DNA of 64,000 nucleotides from Citreimonas salinaria (GTDB lineage: Bacteria; Pseudomonadota; Alphaproteobacteria; Rhodobacterales; Rhodobacteraceae): assembly GCF_900107235.1 (NCBI RefSeq), contig NZ_FNPF01000003.1, positions 300,582-364,581 of the forward strand, given 5' to 3'. The notes below the pieces were generated by a model that was not told where the DNA came from, searched no databases, and saw nothing but the letters and a program-made list of their open reading frames with translations. Position 1 is the stretch's first letter. Each line of letters begins with the position of its first letter. Made by a program: the position numbers and the translations under genes. Positions 54,698-64,000 of the stretch are shown piece by piece.

Positions 54698-55837
54698 ATG
54701 CCGCGCGACTGGATGACCGACGAGCACGCCATGCTCGGCGAGATGACGGCGAAGTTCATCGCGGCCGAATGGGCGCCGAAGTTCGAGCAATGGCGCAAGC
54801 AGGGCGAGATGGACCGCGACACGTGGGCCCAGGCCGGTGCGCTGGGGCTGCTGTGCCCCTCGATCCCCGAGGAATACGGCGGCGCCGGCGGCGATTTCGG
54901 CCACGAGGCGGTGATCCTGATGGAGGCGTCGAAGGCCAACCTCGCATCCTGGGGCCATGGAATCCATTCCGGCATCGTCGCGCATTACATCCTGTCCTAC
55001 GGCACCGAAGAGCAGAAGGCGCGCTGGCTGCCGAAGATGGTGACCGGAGAGCTGGTCGGCGCGCTCGCGATGACCGAGCCCTCGGCCGGGTCGGACGTGC
55101 AGGCGATCAAGACCCGCGCCGTGCGCGACGGCAACGTCTACCGCCTATCGGGTCAGAAGACCTTCATCACCAACGGCCAGCACGCGAACCTGATCGTCGT
55201 CGCGGCCAAGACCGACCCGTCGCAGGGCTCGAAGGGCACGTCGCTGATGGTGGTCGAGACCGACGGCGCCGAGGGGTTCAAGCGCGGGCGCAACCTCGAC
55301 AAGGTGGGGCTGCACGCCGCCGATACGTCCGAGCTGTTCTTCGACGACGTCGCCATCCCGCCCGAGAACCTGCTGGGCGGCGAGGAAGGCCGCGGCTTCT
55401 ACCAGATGATGAGCCAGCTTCCGCAGGAACGCATGGTCATCGGCTGCGGTGCCGTGGGCGCCATGGAAGGCGCGGTCGAACGCACCATCGCCTATTGCAA
55501 GGAGCGCGAGGCCTTCGGCGGCCCCCTCACCCAGTTTCAGAACACCCGCTTCAAGCTGGCCGAGTGCCTGACCAAGACGAAGGTCGCGCGCGCCTTCCTC
55601 GACGAGTGCATCGCCGAACTGATCGCCGGCACGCTGACGGTCGAGAAGGCCGCAATGGCGAAATACTGGCTGACCGACACGCAGGGCGAGGTGCTGGACG
55701 AATGCGTGCAGTTGCACGGCGGCTACGGCTTCATGCAGGAATACGCCGTGGCCGAGATGTGGGCCGATGCCCGCGTGCAGCGGATCTATGGCGGCACGAA
55801 CGAGATCATGAAGGAACTGGTCGCGCGGGCGCTGTGA
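54698..55837 (+). CDS. Acyl-CoA dehydrogenase, classic form
   Basis: A 379-aa FAD enzyme: [19 protein letters not shown] and [17 protein letters not shown] in the flavin region, [19 protein letters not shown], and [16 protein letters not shown] at the end. Typical short- or medium-chain acyl-CoA dehydrogenase size. ATG 54698 follows GGGGGAG. Eighty-six bp after the first dehydrogenase gene, with GC-rich inverted sequence between. Confidence 0.93.
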   Translation: MPRDWMTDEHAMLGEMTAKFIAAEWAPKFEQWRKQGEMDRDTWAQAGALGLLCPSIPEEYGGAGGDFGHEAVILMEASKANLASWGHGIHSGIVAHYILSYGTEEQKARWLPKMVTGELVGALAMTEPSAGSDVQAIKTRAVRDGNVYRLSGQKTFITNGQHANLIVVAAKTDPSQGSKGTSLMVVETDGAEGFKRGRNLDKVGLHAADTSELFFDDVAIPPENLLGGEEGRGFYQMMSQLPQERMVIGCGAVGAMEGAVERTIAYCKEREAFGGPLTQFQNTRFKLAECLTKTKVARAFLDECIAELIAGTLTVEKAAMAKYWLTDTQGEVLDECVQLHGGYGFMQEYAVAEMWADARVQRIYGGTNEIMKELVARAL

Positions 55838-55877
55838 CGGCGGCAGCCACCGAGGCGAAGGGGGAAGGACGACGCAC

Positions 55878-56519
55878 ATGACGATGCAACTGCACTGCTT
55901 CGGGGAATCCGGACACTCGTACAAGGCGGCGCTGGCGCTGGAACTTGCGGGGCTGGACTGGGAACCGGTCTTCGTCGACTTCTTCAACGGTGCGACGCGG
56001 TCTGCGGACTACCGCACCCAGATAAACGCCATGGGCGAGGCCCCGGTGCTGGTCGACGGGGATGTCCGCCTGTCGCAATCGGGCGTGATCCAGACCTACC
56101 TGTCGGACACCTACGGCCATTTCGGCGGCACGCCCGATCAGAAGTACGAGATCCTGCGCTGGATCATCTGGGACAATCAGAAGCTGTCCGGCATGGCCGG
56201 GCCGTGCCGGTTCCTGATGAACTTCCTGCCCGAGGACAAGCGCCCGGCCGAGGTGGTCGGCTTCATGCAGGGGCGGCTGAAGGCGACCTACGCCGTCCTC
56301 GACGCGCACCTGGCGGGCCGCGACTGGATCGTCGGCGACGCGCCCACCAACGCCGACCTGACCTGCTGCGGCTACCTGTTTTACCCAGAGCCTTTCGGCT
56401 TCGACCGCGCCGACTGGCCCAACGTCGATCGCTGGCTCGACCGCATCGCGGCGCTGCCCGGCTGGAAGGCGCCCTACGACCTGATGCCCGGCTCGCCCGC
56501 CGACCGCGCGGCCGGATGA
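55878..56519 (+). CDS. Glutathione S-transferase
   Basis: A 213-aa GST: N-terminal thioredoxin fold (LHCFGESGHSYKAALALELAG, NAMGEAPVLVDGDVRLSQSGVI with the glutathione-binding Pro and Ser) and an all-helical C-terminal domain. Member of a family often found inside alphaproteobacterial beta-oxidation operons. Lies between acyl-CoA dehydrogenase and thiolase genes; the physiological substrate is not known. Confidence 0.9.
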   Translation: MTMQLHCFGESGHSYKAALALELAGLDWEPVFVDFFNGATRSADYRTQINAMGEAPVLVDGDVRLSQSGVIQTYLSDTYGHFGGTPDQKYEILRWIIWDNQKLSGMAGPCRFLMNFLPEDKRPAEVVGFMQGRLKATYAVLDAHLAGRDWIVGDAPTNADLTCCGYLFYPEPFGFDRADWPNVDRWLDRIAALPGWKAPYDLMPGSPADRAAG

Positions 56520-56607
56520 CACGCACACCACCCCGGCGGCCGGAGATCCGCGCCGCGGGGTCACGAGACCACGGGCCCGCCAAGGGCCAGACGAGGAAGG
56601 ACCTGAC

Positions 56608-57819
56608 ATGACCGACGCGTATATCTACGACACCGTGCGCACCCCGCGCGGCAAGGGCCGCAAGGACGGCGCCCTGCACGAGGTCACCGCTCTGTCGCTG
56701 TCCGCGCAGACGCTCAACGCGCTGAAGGAACGCAACGGCATCGACGGCCACGCGGTCGAGGACGTGATCTGGGGCAACGTCACGCAGGTCGGCGAACAGG
56801 GCGGATGCCTTGCCCGCTCGGCCGTGCTGGCCTCGGACCTGGATGAATCGATCCCCGGCCTCGCGATCAACCGCTTCTGCGCGTCCGGCATGGAGGCGGT
56901 GAACCTGGCCGCCAACCAGATCCGCGGCGGTGCGGGCGAGGCCTACATCGCCGGCGGCGTAGAGATGATGGGCCGCGTGCCGATGGGCAGCGACGGCGCC
57001 GCGATCGCGGTGGACCCGAGCATCGCGATGGACCGCTACTTCGTGCCCCAGGGCATTGCCGCCGACATCATCGCCACCGAGTACGGCATCAGCCGCGACG
57101 ACGCCGACGCCTTCGCCGTGGAATCGCAGAACCGCGCGGCGGCCGCGTGGAAGGACAAGCGGTTCGAGCGCTCGGTCGTCACCGTGCGCGACCGCAACGG
57201 CCTGCCGATCCTGGACCACGACGAATACATGCGCCCCGGCACCGACATGCAGGCGCTGGGCGCGCTGAAGCCGTCCTTCAAGGACATGGGCGAGACGATG
57301 CCCGGCTTCGACAAGGTCGCGCTGATGAAGTACCCGCATCTCGAGCGGATCAATCACATCCACCACGCGGGCAACTCGTCGGGGATCGTCGATGGCGCGG
57401 CCGGCGTTCTGGTCGGCAGCAAGGCGTTCGGCGAGAAATGGGGCCTCAAGCCCCGCGCGCGCATCCGCCAGACCACCAAGATCGGCACCGATCCGACCAT
57501 CATGCTGACCGGCCCGGTACCGGCGACGGCCAAGGCGCTGGCAGACAGCGGCATGGGGATCGGCGACATCGACCTGTTCGAGGTCAACGAGGCATTCTCG
57601 TCCGTGGTTCTGCGCTTCATGCAGGCCTTCGACGTGGACCACGCCAAGGTGAACCCGAACGGCGGCTCGATCGCCATGGGCCACCCGCTGGGCGCCACCG
57701 GCGCGATGATCATCGGCACCCTGCTGGACGAGCTCGAGCGCTCGGGCAAGGGCACGGGACTGGCGACGCTGTGCATCGCCAGCGGGATGGGCGCGGCGAC
57801 GATCATCGAGCGGCTTTAG
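56608..57819 (+). CDS. fadA: Acetyl-CoA C-acyltransferase (thiolase)
   Basis: A 403-aa degradative thiolase releasing acetyl-CoA from 3-ketoacyl-CoA. Nucleophile C91 in NRFCASGMEAV, the base His in GGSIAMGHPLGATGA and the second Cys in LCIASGMGAA are all present. ATG 56608. Six bp before the NTF2-like gene; with fadB it completes the spiral. Confidence 0.94.
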   Translation: MTDAYIYDTVRTPRGKGRKDGALHEVTALSLSAQTLNALKERNGIDGHAVEDVIWGNVTQVGEQGGCLARSAVLASDLDESIPGLAINRFCASGMEAVNLAANQIRGGAGEAYIAGGVEMMGRVPMGSDGAAIAVDPSIAMDRYFVPQGIAADIIATEYGISRDDADAFAVESQNRAAAAWKDKRFERSVVTVRDRNGLPILDHDEYMRPGTDMQALGALKPSFKDMGETMPGFDKVALMKYPHLERINHIHHAGNSSGIVDGAAGVLVGSKAFGEKWGLKPRARIRQTTKIGTDPTIMLTGPVPATAKALADSGMGIGDIDLFEVNEAFSSVVLRFMQAFDVDHAKVNPNGGSIAMGHPLGATGAMIIGTLLDELERSGKGTGLATLCIASGMGAATIIERL

Positions 57820-57825
57820 GCTGCA

Positions 57826-58746
57826 ATGACAAGCGCGGAGACATCGAAGACGGGGCAGCCGCGGGGGTCGGCAGAGGCCGTCGCCGTCGCGCAGCGGCTT
57901 CTCGACGGGACTGGCGCGGCCATGCTCGCGGCCGACTTCAATGCCTTCGCGCGGCATTTTCGGCTGCCCTGCCTGGTTGCCACCCCCGAACGGGCGCGCC
58001 TCCTGCAACACCCCGACGAGTTGCGGACGATCTTCGACCGTCTCGGCGCGCATTACCGGAGCTTCGGCGACGTGACGCTCGAGCGCACGGTCAACGAGGC
58101 GCTGTTCGACGGCCCTGACCTGCTGCGGTTCTCGTTCGAGACCGCGGCGCTCGTCCACGGCGAAACACGCGACGGGCCGCACGCCGGGCACTCGACCGCC
58201 GTGCGCGATGGCGACACCTGGCACATCACCGACAACCACGCGCTGGTGGCTCGAGATTCGGTCCAGAACACCGTGTTCAGGCGCGGTGGCGCCGCCGACG
58301 ACCCCACCCCGCCCGAGGGATCGCCTGAGGTGCTGGCAATTTTCCAGAACAACCTCGACACGGTGACGCAGGCCTTTCTGACGGGCGAATTCGACATGCT
58401 GCTGCGCGCCGTCACACTGCCGCTGTTCAAGCAGGGCAGCCGCGGCCCCGAGCTGTTGACCACCCAGGACGAGTTGCGCCGCGATTTCGACAGATACGTC
58501 TCCGCGATCCGGATGCAGGACGTCACCGACCTCGTGCGCGGTGTGACCTCGGCTCACGCCCTGGGCGCGGCCCGCATTCACGGAACCTGCCGCACACACG
58601 TGCTTGCCGGCACACAGCTTCTGTTCCCGTCCTATGTCAGCGCGATCACCCTGGAACAGGGCGCGGATCGGGCCTGGCGGATGACCTCCATCATGCACCC
58701 GCTCGAGACCCCGACGCTCGACCGGGTGGTGTGGGGCGGCGCCTGA
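57826..58746 (+). CDS. Tandem NTF2/SnoaL-like protein between fadA and fadB
   Basis: A 306-aa protein with two similar halves of about 125 residues. The first spans roughly 20-145 (FNAFARHFRLPCLV, HPDELRTIFDRLGAHY), the second 170-300 (FDMLLRAVTLPLFK, TQDELRRDFDRYVSAI). Both follow the layout helix, P-x-strand, DELR-helix and barrel strands of SnoaL/NTF2 domains. No catalytic residues recognised. Placed 6 bp after fadA and 85 bp before fadB, so co-transcribed. Possibly a non-catalytic partner or a hydrolase of acyl intermediates; not a known family to me. Confidence 0.72.
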   Translation: MTSAETSKTGQPRGSAEAVAVAQRLLDGTGAAMLAADFNAFARHFRLPCLVATPERARLLQHPDELRTIFDRLGAHYRSFGDVTLERTVNEALFDGPDLLRFSFETAALVHGETRDGPHAGHSTAVRDGDTWHITDNHALVARDSVQNTVFRRGGAADDPTPPEGSPEVLAIFQNNLDTVTQAFLTGEFDMLLRAVTLPLFKQGSRGPELLTTQDELRRDFDRYVSAIRMQDVTDLVRGVTSAHALGAARIHGTCRTHVLAGTQLLFPSYVSAITLEQGADRAWRMTSIMHPLETPTLDRVVWGGA

Positions 58747-58831
58747 TGCGCGGCACCCCCGACATCCTAACGACGCGCCCGCGCCCCGCCGCGCGGATGC
58801 GTGCGAAACCCTTCCATTCAGGAGACACGAC

Positions 58832-61030
58832 ATGACCGATTTCACCATGGACAAGGGCGCCGACGGCGTCGCGGTGATTACCTGGGACGTCGCCGACAAG
58901 TCGATGAACGTGCTCAACCTCGAGGGTCTCGAAACGCTCGACAAGCTGGTCGACGACGCGCTGGCCGACGAGGCCGTCAAGGGCATCGTCATCACCAGCG
59001 CGAAGGACAGCTTTGCTGGCGGCATGGACCTGAACATCATCGCCAAGATGAAGGAAATGGCCGGTGACGAACCCGCCCGCGGCCTGTTCGAAGGCGTGAT
59101 GCGGATGCACGCGGTCCTGCGCAAGATCGAGCGCGCGGGCCTCGACCCCAAGACCAACAAGGGCGGCAAACCCGTGGCCGCCGCCCTGCCCGGCACCGCG
59201 CTTGGTATCGGGCTGGAGATCCCGCTGGCCACGCACCGCATCTTTGCTGCCGACAACCCGAAGGCCAAGATCGGCCTGCCCGAGATCATGGTCGGCATCT
59301 TCCCCGGCGCCGGCGGCACGACGCGGTTGTCGCGCAAGCTGGGCGCGATGGCGGCCGCGCCCTTCCTGCTGGAAGGCAAGCTGTCCGATCCGAAGAAGGC
59401 CAAGGCCGCCGGCCTGATCGACGAGGTGGTGGACGATCCGCTGGCCGCCGCCAAGGCATGGGTGCTGCAGGCCAGGGACGCCGACATCGTCAAGCCGTGG
59501 GACGACAAGGGCTACAAGATGCCCGGCGGTGCGCCCTATCACCCGGCCGGCTTCATGACATTCGTGGGCGCCTCCGCGATGGTCAACGGCAAGACCAAGG
59601 GCGTCTACCCGGCCGCCAAGGCGCTGCTGTCGGCGGTCTACGAGGGCGCGCTGGTGCCCTTCGACACGGCGCTGAAGATCGAGGCGCGCTGGTTCACCAA
59701 CGTGCTGATGAATCCCTCGTCCGGCGCGATGATCCGGTCGCTGTTCATCAACAAGGAGGCGCTGGAGAAAGGCGCGGTGCGGCCCAAGGACGTGCCTGAC
59801 CAGCGCGTGAAGAAGGTCGGCGTCCTCGGCGCGGGCATGATGGGCGCGGGCATCGCGCTGGTCTCGGCGCAGGCCGGCATCGAGGTGGTGCTGCTGGACC
59901 GCGATCAGGCCGCCGCCGACAAGGGCAAGTCCCTGACCGAAGAGCACGCCAAGAAGGGCGTGCAGCGCAAGAAGGTCACCGAGAAACAGGCGCAGGCGAT
60001 GGTCGACCGCATCACCGCCACCACCGATTACGATGCGCTGAAGGGCTGCGACCTGATCGTCGAGGCGGTATTCGAGGATTCCAGGATCAAGGCCGAGGTC
60101 ACCAAGGCCGTCGATGCCGTGACCGGTGACGACACGATCTTCGCCACCAACACCTCGACCCTGCCGATCAGCGACCTGGCGAAGGCCAGCAAGAACACCG
60201 AGCAGTTCATCGGCATCCACTTCTTCAGCCCGGTCGAGAAGATGATGCTGGTCGAGATCATCCGCGGCAAGCAGACCGGCGACCGTGCCGTGGCCAAGGC
60301 GCTGGATTTCGTGCGCCAGATCCGCAAGACGCCGATCGTGGTGAACGACGCCCGGTTCTTCTACGCCAACCGTTGCATCATCCCCTACATCAACGAAGGC
60401 ATCCGCATGGTGAAGGAAGGGGTGAACCCCGCCCTGATCGAGAACGCGGCGAAGCTGGTCGGCATGCCGCTGGGCCCGCTTCAGCTGGTGGACGAGACCT
60501 CGATCGACCTCGGCGCCAGGATCGCGCGGGCGACCAAGGCGGCGATGGGCGACGCCTATCCCGACGCGGAAGTCGACGAGGTGATCTTCTGGATGGAAGG
60601 CGAAGGCCGGTTGGGCCGCAAGTCCAAGTCGGGCTTCTACGATTACGACGAGTCCGGCAAGCGGCAGGGCATCAGCCAGGTCGTCAAGGACAAGTACCCG
60701 CAGTCGGCGGACCAGCCTGAACTGGCCGAGGTGCAGCAGCGGCTTCTGTTCGCCCAAAGCCTCGAGGCGGTTCGCGCGCTCGAGGAAGGCGTGCTGATGG
60801 ACATCCGCGAGGGCGACGTGGGCGCGATCCTGGGCTGGGGTTTCGCCCCCTGGTCCGGCGGGCCGTTGTCGTGGCTGGACATGGTCGGCGCCCCCTGGGC
60901 GGCCGAACGCTGCGATACGCTGACCGAAAAGTACGGCCCGCGCTTCACCTGCCCGCCGCTTCTGCGCGAGATGGCGCAGAAGACCCAAAGCTTCTACGGC
61001 CGCTTCGGCACCGGCCAGAAGGCCGCCTGA
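58832..61030 (+). CDS. fadB: Fatty-oxidation complex alpha subunit (enoyl-CoA hydratase/3-hydroxyacyl-CoA dehydrogenase)
   Basis: A 732-aa fused enzyme. N-terminal crotonase domain (1-190: DSFAGGMDLNIIAKM, NPKAKIGLPEIMVGIFPGAGGT with catalytic Glu), then the NAD-binding dehydrogenase (GVLGAGMMGAGIALV near 330, STLPISDLAKAS, IGIHFFSPVEKM) and the C-terminal dehydrogenase domain. Works with FadA. ATG 58832. Last catalytic gene of the cluster. Confidence 0.95.
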   Translation: MTDFTMDKGADGVAVITWDVADKSMNVLNLEGLETLDKLVDDALADEAVKGIVITSAKDSFAGGMDLNIIAKMKEMAGDEPARGLFEGVMRMHAVLRKIERAGLDPKTNKGGKPVAAALPGTALGIGLEIPLATHRIFAADNPKAKIGLPEIMVGIFPGAGGTTRLSRKLGAMAAAPFLLEGKLSDPKKAKAAGLIDEVVDDPLAAAKAWVLQARDADIVKPWDDKGYKMPGGAPYHPAGFMTFVGASAMVNGKTKGVYPAAKALLSAVYEGALVPFDTALKIEARWFTNVLMNPSSGAMIRSLFINKEALEKGAVRPKDVPDQRVKKVGVLGAGMMGAGIALVSAQAGIEVVLLDRDQAAADKGKSLTEEHAKKGVQRKKVTEKQAQAMVDRITATTDYDALKGCDLIVEAVFEDSRIKAEVTKAVDAVTGDDTIFATNTSTLPISDLAKASKNTEQFIGIHFFSPVEKMMLVEIIRGKQTGDRAVAKALDFVRQIRKTPIVVNDARFFYANRCIIPYINEGIRMVKEGVNPALIENAAKLVGMPLGPLQLVDETSIDLGARIARATKAAMGDAYPDAEVDEVIFWMEGEGRLGRKSKSGFYDYDESGKRQGISQVVKDKYPQSADQPELAEVQQRLLFAQSLEAVRALEEGVLMDIREGDVGAILGWGFAPWSGGPLSWLDMVGAPWAAERCDTLTEKYGPRFTCPPLLREMAQKTQSFYGRFGTGQKAA

Positions 61031-61140
61031 ACCGGGACGCAGGCCGGGAGAACCTCCGGCCCGCATCCTTCGCCCGCATGGAACCCCTTGCGCGAACAGC
61101 CTTTTGCACCACAGGCTGGTGATATGGTGCGAGGGCAGAC

Positions 61141-61620
61141 GTGACGGTTGAAGACCAGAAAGCGGGAAACCACGATCTTTATTCCGCGCTGCACCGGGCC
61201 CGCGACGCGGTGCTCGAGCTTTACCGGCCGGTCCTTGCCCAACAGGGCCTGACCGAACCGCAATGGCGCACGCTGGTCGCGCTCGATTCGAGCGGCCCGA
61301 TGGATGCCACGCGGCTAGCCGAGCGGGCGAAGATCCAGCCATCGTCCCTGTCCCGGATCATCCGCACCTTCGAAGAGCGCCGCCTCGTGGCCACGCATCG
61401 CAATGCCGACGATGCCCGGCGCCTGCTGCTGCGCCTGACCCCCGCGGGACAGGCCACCATCGCGCGGCTGCGGCCCGGAATCGACGCGGTCGACCGGCGG
61501 CTGGCGGCGCGCTACGGCGACACCGAGATCACGCTTCTGTGCCAGGCGCTCGAGGCGTTGCGGATCGTGCTGGACACCCAGGCTCCGCGTACGCGCGGCC
61601 TGCGCCGGAAGAGGCGGTGA
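61141..61620 (+). CDS. MarR-family regulator (HpaR-like)
   Basis: A 159-aa MarR protein: LYSALHRARDAVLELYRPVLAQQGLTEPQWRTL, RAKIQPSSLSRIIRTFEERRLV, ADDARRLLLRLT. The RARDAVLEL...LTEPQW N-terminus resembles HpaR-type regulators of aromatic-acid pathways. Starts with GTG at 61141. No hpa genes are visible nearby; it may control genes beyond this window or the fadB operon. Confidence 0.83.
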   Translation: MTVEDQKAGNHDLYSALHRARDAVLELYRPVLAQQGLTEPQWRTLVALDSSGPMDATRLAERAKIQPSSLSRIIRTFEERRLVATHRNADDARRLLLRLTPAGQATIARLRPGIDAVDRRLAARYGDTEITLLCQALEALRIVLDTQAPRTRGLRRKRR

Positions 61621-61656
61621 CCTGACGGCGCGGCGCAGGCGCCTTCCGGAACCGGT

Positions 61657-62547
61657 CTACAATCTCGCGGAGGCGGGACTTCTCCTCCGGATGTTCAGCA
61701 GCCGCCCGTCGATCGCGGCCAGTCCAAGCCCCACCAGCGCCACGCCCGCAATCTGCGCGCCGGTCAGATGCTCGCCCAGGACAAGCACCCCCAGCGATCG
61801 CCGAGACAGGAATGAGGAACGTCACCAGCAGCAGACTGGTGGCCCCGGCGCGTTGCAGGATGTGGATGTAGAGAACGTAGGCCAGGCTGGTCGAAAGGAC
61901 GGCCCGGCCCGCGATCGCCGCCCAAGTCTAAAGCGGCGGCATCGGGATCGTCCACGGCCGGTCGATGACAAGGGCCAGCGGCGCGAGGACCAGCGTCGAC
62001 GCCGTCACCTGCCCTGCGGCCGCGACGACCGGGTCGACGCCGAGGCGCTTGAACCGCCTGCCGAACACCCCGGCGAATGCGTAGGACTACGCGCCGCCGA
62101 GACAGGCGAGCTGCGCCAAGACGTCGGCGCCGAGGCCGGACAGGAGCCGGGCCTGAACAGGACGATCACCCCGGCGAATCCCCCGGAGCCGCCCGCCAGC
62201 TTGCGCCGCGTGATCCCTTCGTCCGCGAGCAGGACGCCGGCAACGGCGACGGTGAACAGCGGCGTCATCGCGTTCTTCTTGAGGATTCCCATGCCGAGGA
62301 AGGCGAGCCACGCGCGCGGGTCGCGCGGCAACGCCCGTCCCAACACGGCCACGATGCCCCACAGAACCAGAGCCGCCAACCCGACCCGCAGCACGACGAT
62401 CGTCAGTGTCGGCAGGTCCCGCACCGCCACGCCCACGAAGAAGAACGACCCGCCCCACAGGACCGAGAGGACCAGCAACATTGCCCACTCGAACGCCCTC
62501 ATCGAGAGGGCGTCAGGGCCCGGCCGAGCCTGTGCTGCGTTGGCCAT
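61657..62547 (-). pseudogene. Broken DMT-superfamily (EamA) transporter
   Basis: The minus strand encodes a recognisable EamA exporter: EWAMLLVLSVLWGGSFFFVGVAV, PTLTIVVLRVGLAALVLWG, then TPLFTVAVAGVLLADEG, and later SLLLVTFLIPVSA and LGEHLTGAQIAGVALVGLGL. It is disrupted in several ways. About 20-25 codons are missing near 62275, where GMGIL joins NAMTPLF. Frameshifts lie near 62150 and 61800, and in-frame TAG codons are at 62087-62089 and 61928-61930. Multiple independent lesions make sequencing error unlikely. Start MANAAQARP at 62547. Confidence 0.83.
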
Positions 62548-62970
62548 CAATTCGTGCTCCGGGTCGTCTGGGAACATCGATACGCGCCCAGCCGCGCCGA
62601 AACGACCCGGACCTTGCGCATTGCGCTCGACGAAACAAGAGCCGCCCGAGATGCGTCTCGCCTGAATTTCGCCAAGACGACCATGCCGGCCGTGCGGTGG
62701 CGATTGCGGCGATCCGCGCCCTCGGGGCGAGGTTTTGCTTCGCGGCATTCAAGAAACCATCTGACAACAGCTTCGGGCTGAAGGTGATTGCGCGCTTTGG
62801 CTCGCAAAGCGCGTGCCCCGCTGCGCTGGCGCATTGGCGGTTGTTCCTGCGGCCCTGCAACGGTGGTGTGCCGGTATCGGCGGTGCTGTCGAACGGCCGA
62901 ACATAGCCGGCCCTATGGAGAATGCGGGCAGCAATTCCCATATTCGAGCGGTCACTCGACGGAGTTTCCA
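62548..62970. other. Non-coding region between broken transporter and htpX
   Basis: A 423-bp stretch with no supportable gene: open frames on both strands lack start sites, motifs or plausible composition. Probably the remains of sequence upstream of the dead transporter plus the htpX promoter. Its G+C is somewhat lower than the surrounding genes, with no repeats or tRNA-like structure seen. Confidence 0.5.
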
Positions 62971-63879
62971 ATGGGATACGTGAAGACCGGAATACTGATG
63001 GCCGCGATGACGGCGCTGTTCGTGGGGATCGGCTATCTATTGGCCGGCACGGGCGGCATCTTGATCGCCTTCTTCGTCGCCGCCGGCATGAACGCCTTCG
63101 CCTGGTGGAATTCCGACCGGATGGTGCTGAGGATGCACAACGCGCGCCCCGTCGGGCCGCGCGACCGGACGGGCCTGTCCGACCTGGTGCAGGGCCTGGC
63201 GCGGAATGCCGGGATGCCAATGCCCGCGGTCTATGTCATCGACACTCCTCAGCCGAACGCCTTCGCCACCGGGCGAAACCCGAAAAATGCCGCCGTCGCA
63301 GTGACGACCGGGCTGATGCAGACGCTGACCCGGGAGGAACTGGCCGGCGTCGTGGCGCACGAACTGGCCCATATCCGCAACCACGACACCGCCATCATGA
63401 CGGTCACGGCCACCTTCGCCGGCGCGATCTCGATGCTGGCGAACTTTGCGTTCTTCTTCGGCGGCCGGCGCGAGGGCGGGCTGGGAATCGTCGGAACTCT
63501 CGCGATGATGATCCTGGCTCCGCTGGCCGCAGCACTGGTGCAGATGGCGATCAGCCGGACGCGGGAATACGCGGCCGACAAGGCCGGAGCCGAGATCTGC
63601 GGCGAGCCGATGTGGCTGGCCTCGGCGCTGTCGAAGATCCAGAGGGGCGCCGCGCGGATCGACAACCACGCCGCCGAACGCAATCCCGCCACAGCGCACA
63701 TGTTCATCATCAACCCGCTGCACGCTCACAAGCACGACAACCTGTTCTCGACCCACCCCGCCACGGAAAACCGGATCGCCGCACTGCGGGAACTGGCAGC
63801 GCAGGCGAGAAAAAGCTCGATCCCGACGACGCGGCGCCCGGCGGGCCCGGCGCCCGAGCGCTCTGGCCCCTGGGGCTGA
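62971..63879 (+). CDS. htpX: Membrane zinc metalloprotease HtpX
   Basis: A 302-aa M48-family inner-membrane protease that degrades misfolded membrane proteins alongside FtsH. Two N-terminal hydrophobic helices (about 5-45), zinc motif HELAH at residues 130-134 ([13 protein letters not shown]), two more helices (about 145-195), and the third ligand region [14 protein letters not shown] 62971 has GGAG upstream. Often heat- or envelope-stress induced; no regulator adjoins. Confidence 0.94.
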   Translation: MGYVKTGILMAAMTALFVGIGYLLAGTGGILIAFFVAAGMNAFAWWNSDRMVLRMHNARPVGPRDRTGLSDLVQGLARNAGMPMPAVYVIDTPQPNAFATGRNPKNAAVAVTTGLMQTLTREELAGVVAHELAHIRNHDTAIMTVTATFAGAISMLANFAFFFGGRREGGLGIVGTLAMMILAPLAAALVQMAISRTREYAADKAGAEICGEPMWLASALSKIQRGAARIDNHAAERNPATAHMFIINPLHAHKHDNLFSTHPATENRIAALRELAAQARKSSIPTTRRPAGPAPERSGPWG

Positions 63880-63904
63880 GCCGCCGTCTTTGGGGAGGCT
63901 GGAC

Positions 63905-64000
63905 GGGCTTTGTTGCGCAAAGAGGGTGAAGCGCGAACCTCCCCTTTCCCCGGACGCACTTATCCCACGGGTTCTGTGACAGGTATGCCAAGCGCGGTGT
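63905..64000. mobile_element. Possible insertion-sequence end at window edge
   Basis: GGGCTTTGTTGCGCAAAG at 63905-63922 resembles terminal inverted repeats of IS5-family (IS903-like) elements, which start GGCTTTGTTG. It begins 26 bp after htpX. An ATG-led frame opens at about 63984 but is cut by the window edge, so no transposase can be read. Direct repeats and the other end cannot be checked here. Confidence 0.35.

Noticed and set aside
56263..59508. 1081-codon minus-strand open frame
   Set aside because: Antisense to GST, fadA, the NTF2-like gene and fadB; the translation has no domain-like sequence, while the plus strand gives well conserved proteins.
58691..61342. 883-codon minus-strand open frame
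   Set aside because: Antisense shadow of fadB with repetitive His/Gly/Arg-rich translation.
62630..62900. Possible coding remnant on the plus strand before htpX
   Set aside because: A frame reading VAIAAIRALGARF looked faintly domain-like but has no start site, motifs or continuity; left as non-coding.

Overview
This 64 kb window is a high-GC chromosomal segment (roughly two thirds G+C in most genes) from an alphaproteobacterium. The gene families and their order point to the Rhodobacteraceae, probably a marine or salt-tolerant member. The evidence is a choline-sulfatase/BetI pair, an ectoine cluster with its dedicated aspartate kinase, a TRAP transporter next to 5-oxoprolinase, a urease cluster, and a beta-oxidation cluster headed by two small MerR regulators. 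This placement comes from gene content only. Almost all of the window is ordinary, densely packed chromosome. No rRNA, tRNA, CRISPR array, prophage or integrative element was seen. The only mobile-element hint is a possible insertion-sequence end at the right edge.

Layout. 1-2.3 kb: betC-betI behind a near-perfect BetI operator, then a DMT exporter. 2.6-8.9 kb: single genes on both strands (sulfotransferase-like protein of atypical composition, YebC, SLC13/TrkA-C permease, YmdB-type phosphoesterase, [2Fe-2S] ferredoxin, an orphan OB-fold piece of DnaE2, a peptidoglycan-binding lipoprotein). 9-13.2 kb: a membrane quality-control operon hflK-hflC-DUF2065-degP. 13.3-17.1 kb: gor, rpiA, sdaA. 17.2-21.8 kb: ectR and divergent ectABC-ask, closed by a strong terminator. 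21.8-29.3 kb: a glycosyltransferase convergent with the urease operon ureD-A-(HD)-B-(orf)-C-E-F-G. 29.4-42 kb: housekeeping genes (RAM-domain protein, ychF, MATE pump, epimerase, trpA, MaoC, lldD, rplY, PPOX/ABM pair, pth, serine hydrolase, DUF2237, trpB). 42.1-49.3 kb: winged-helix regulator, TRAP operon and divergent 5-oxoprolinase. 49.3-51.7 kb: a second MATE pump and two thioesterases. 51.8-61.6 kb: two MerR regulators, two acyl-CoA dehydrogenases, GST, fadA, a duplicated NTF2-like protein, fadB and a MarR regulator. 61.7-64 kb: a broken DMT transporter, htpX and a possible IS end.

How the genes work together. The osmolyte theme is strong: choline-O-sulfate hydrolysis feeds glycine betaine synthesis, and ectABC-ask makes ectoine from aspartate; no ectD hydroxylase is present here. 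HflKC, DegP and HtpX are membrane and envelope protein quality-control factors. The urease operon contains a full-looking MESH1-like (p)ppGpp-hydrolase-type HD protein, translationally coupled to ureA and overlapping ureB. This is the most unexpected arrangement in the window. The fatty-acid cluster carries two inverted repeats of matching geometry just upstream of the second MerR gene, which suggests local control.
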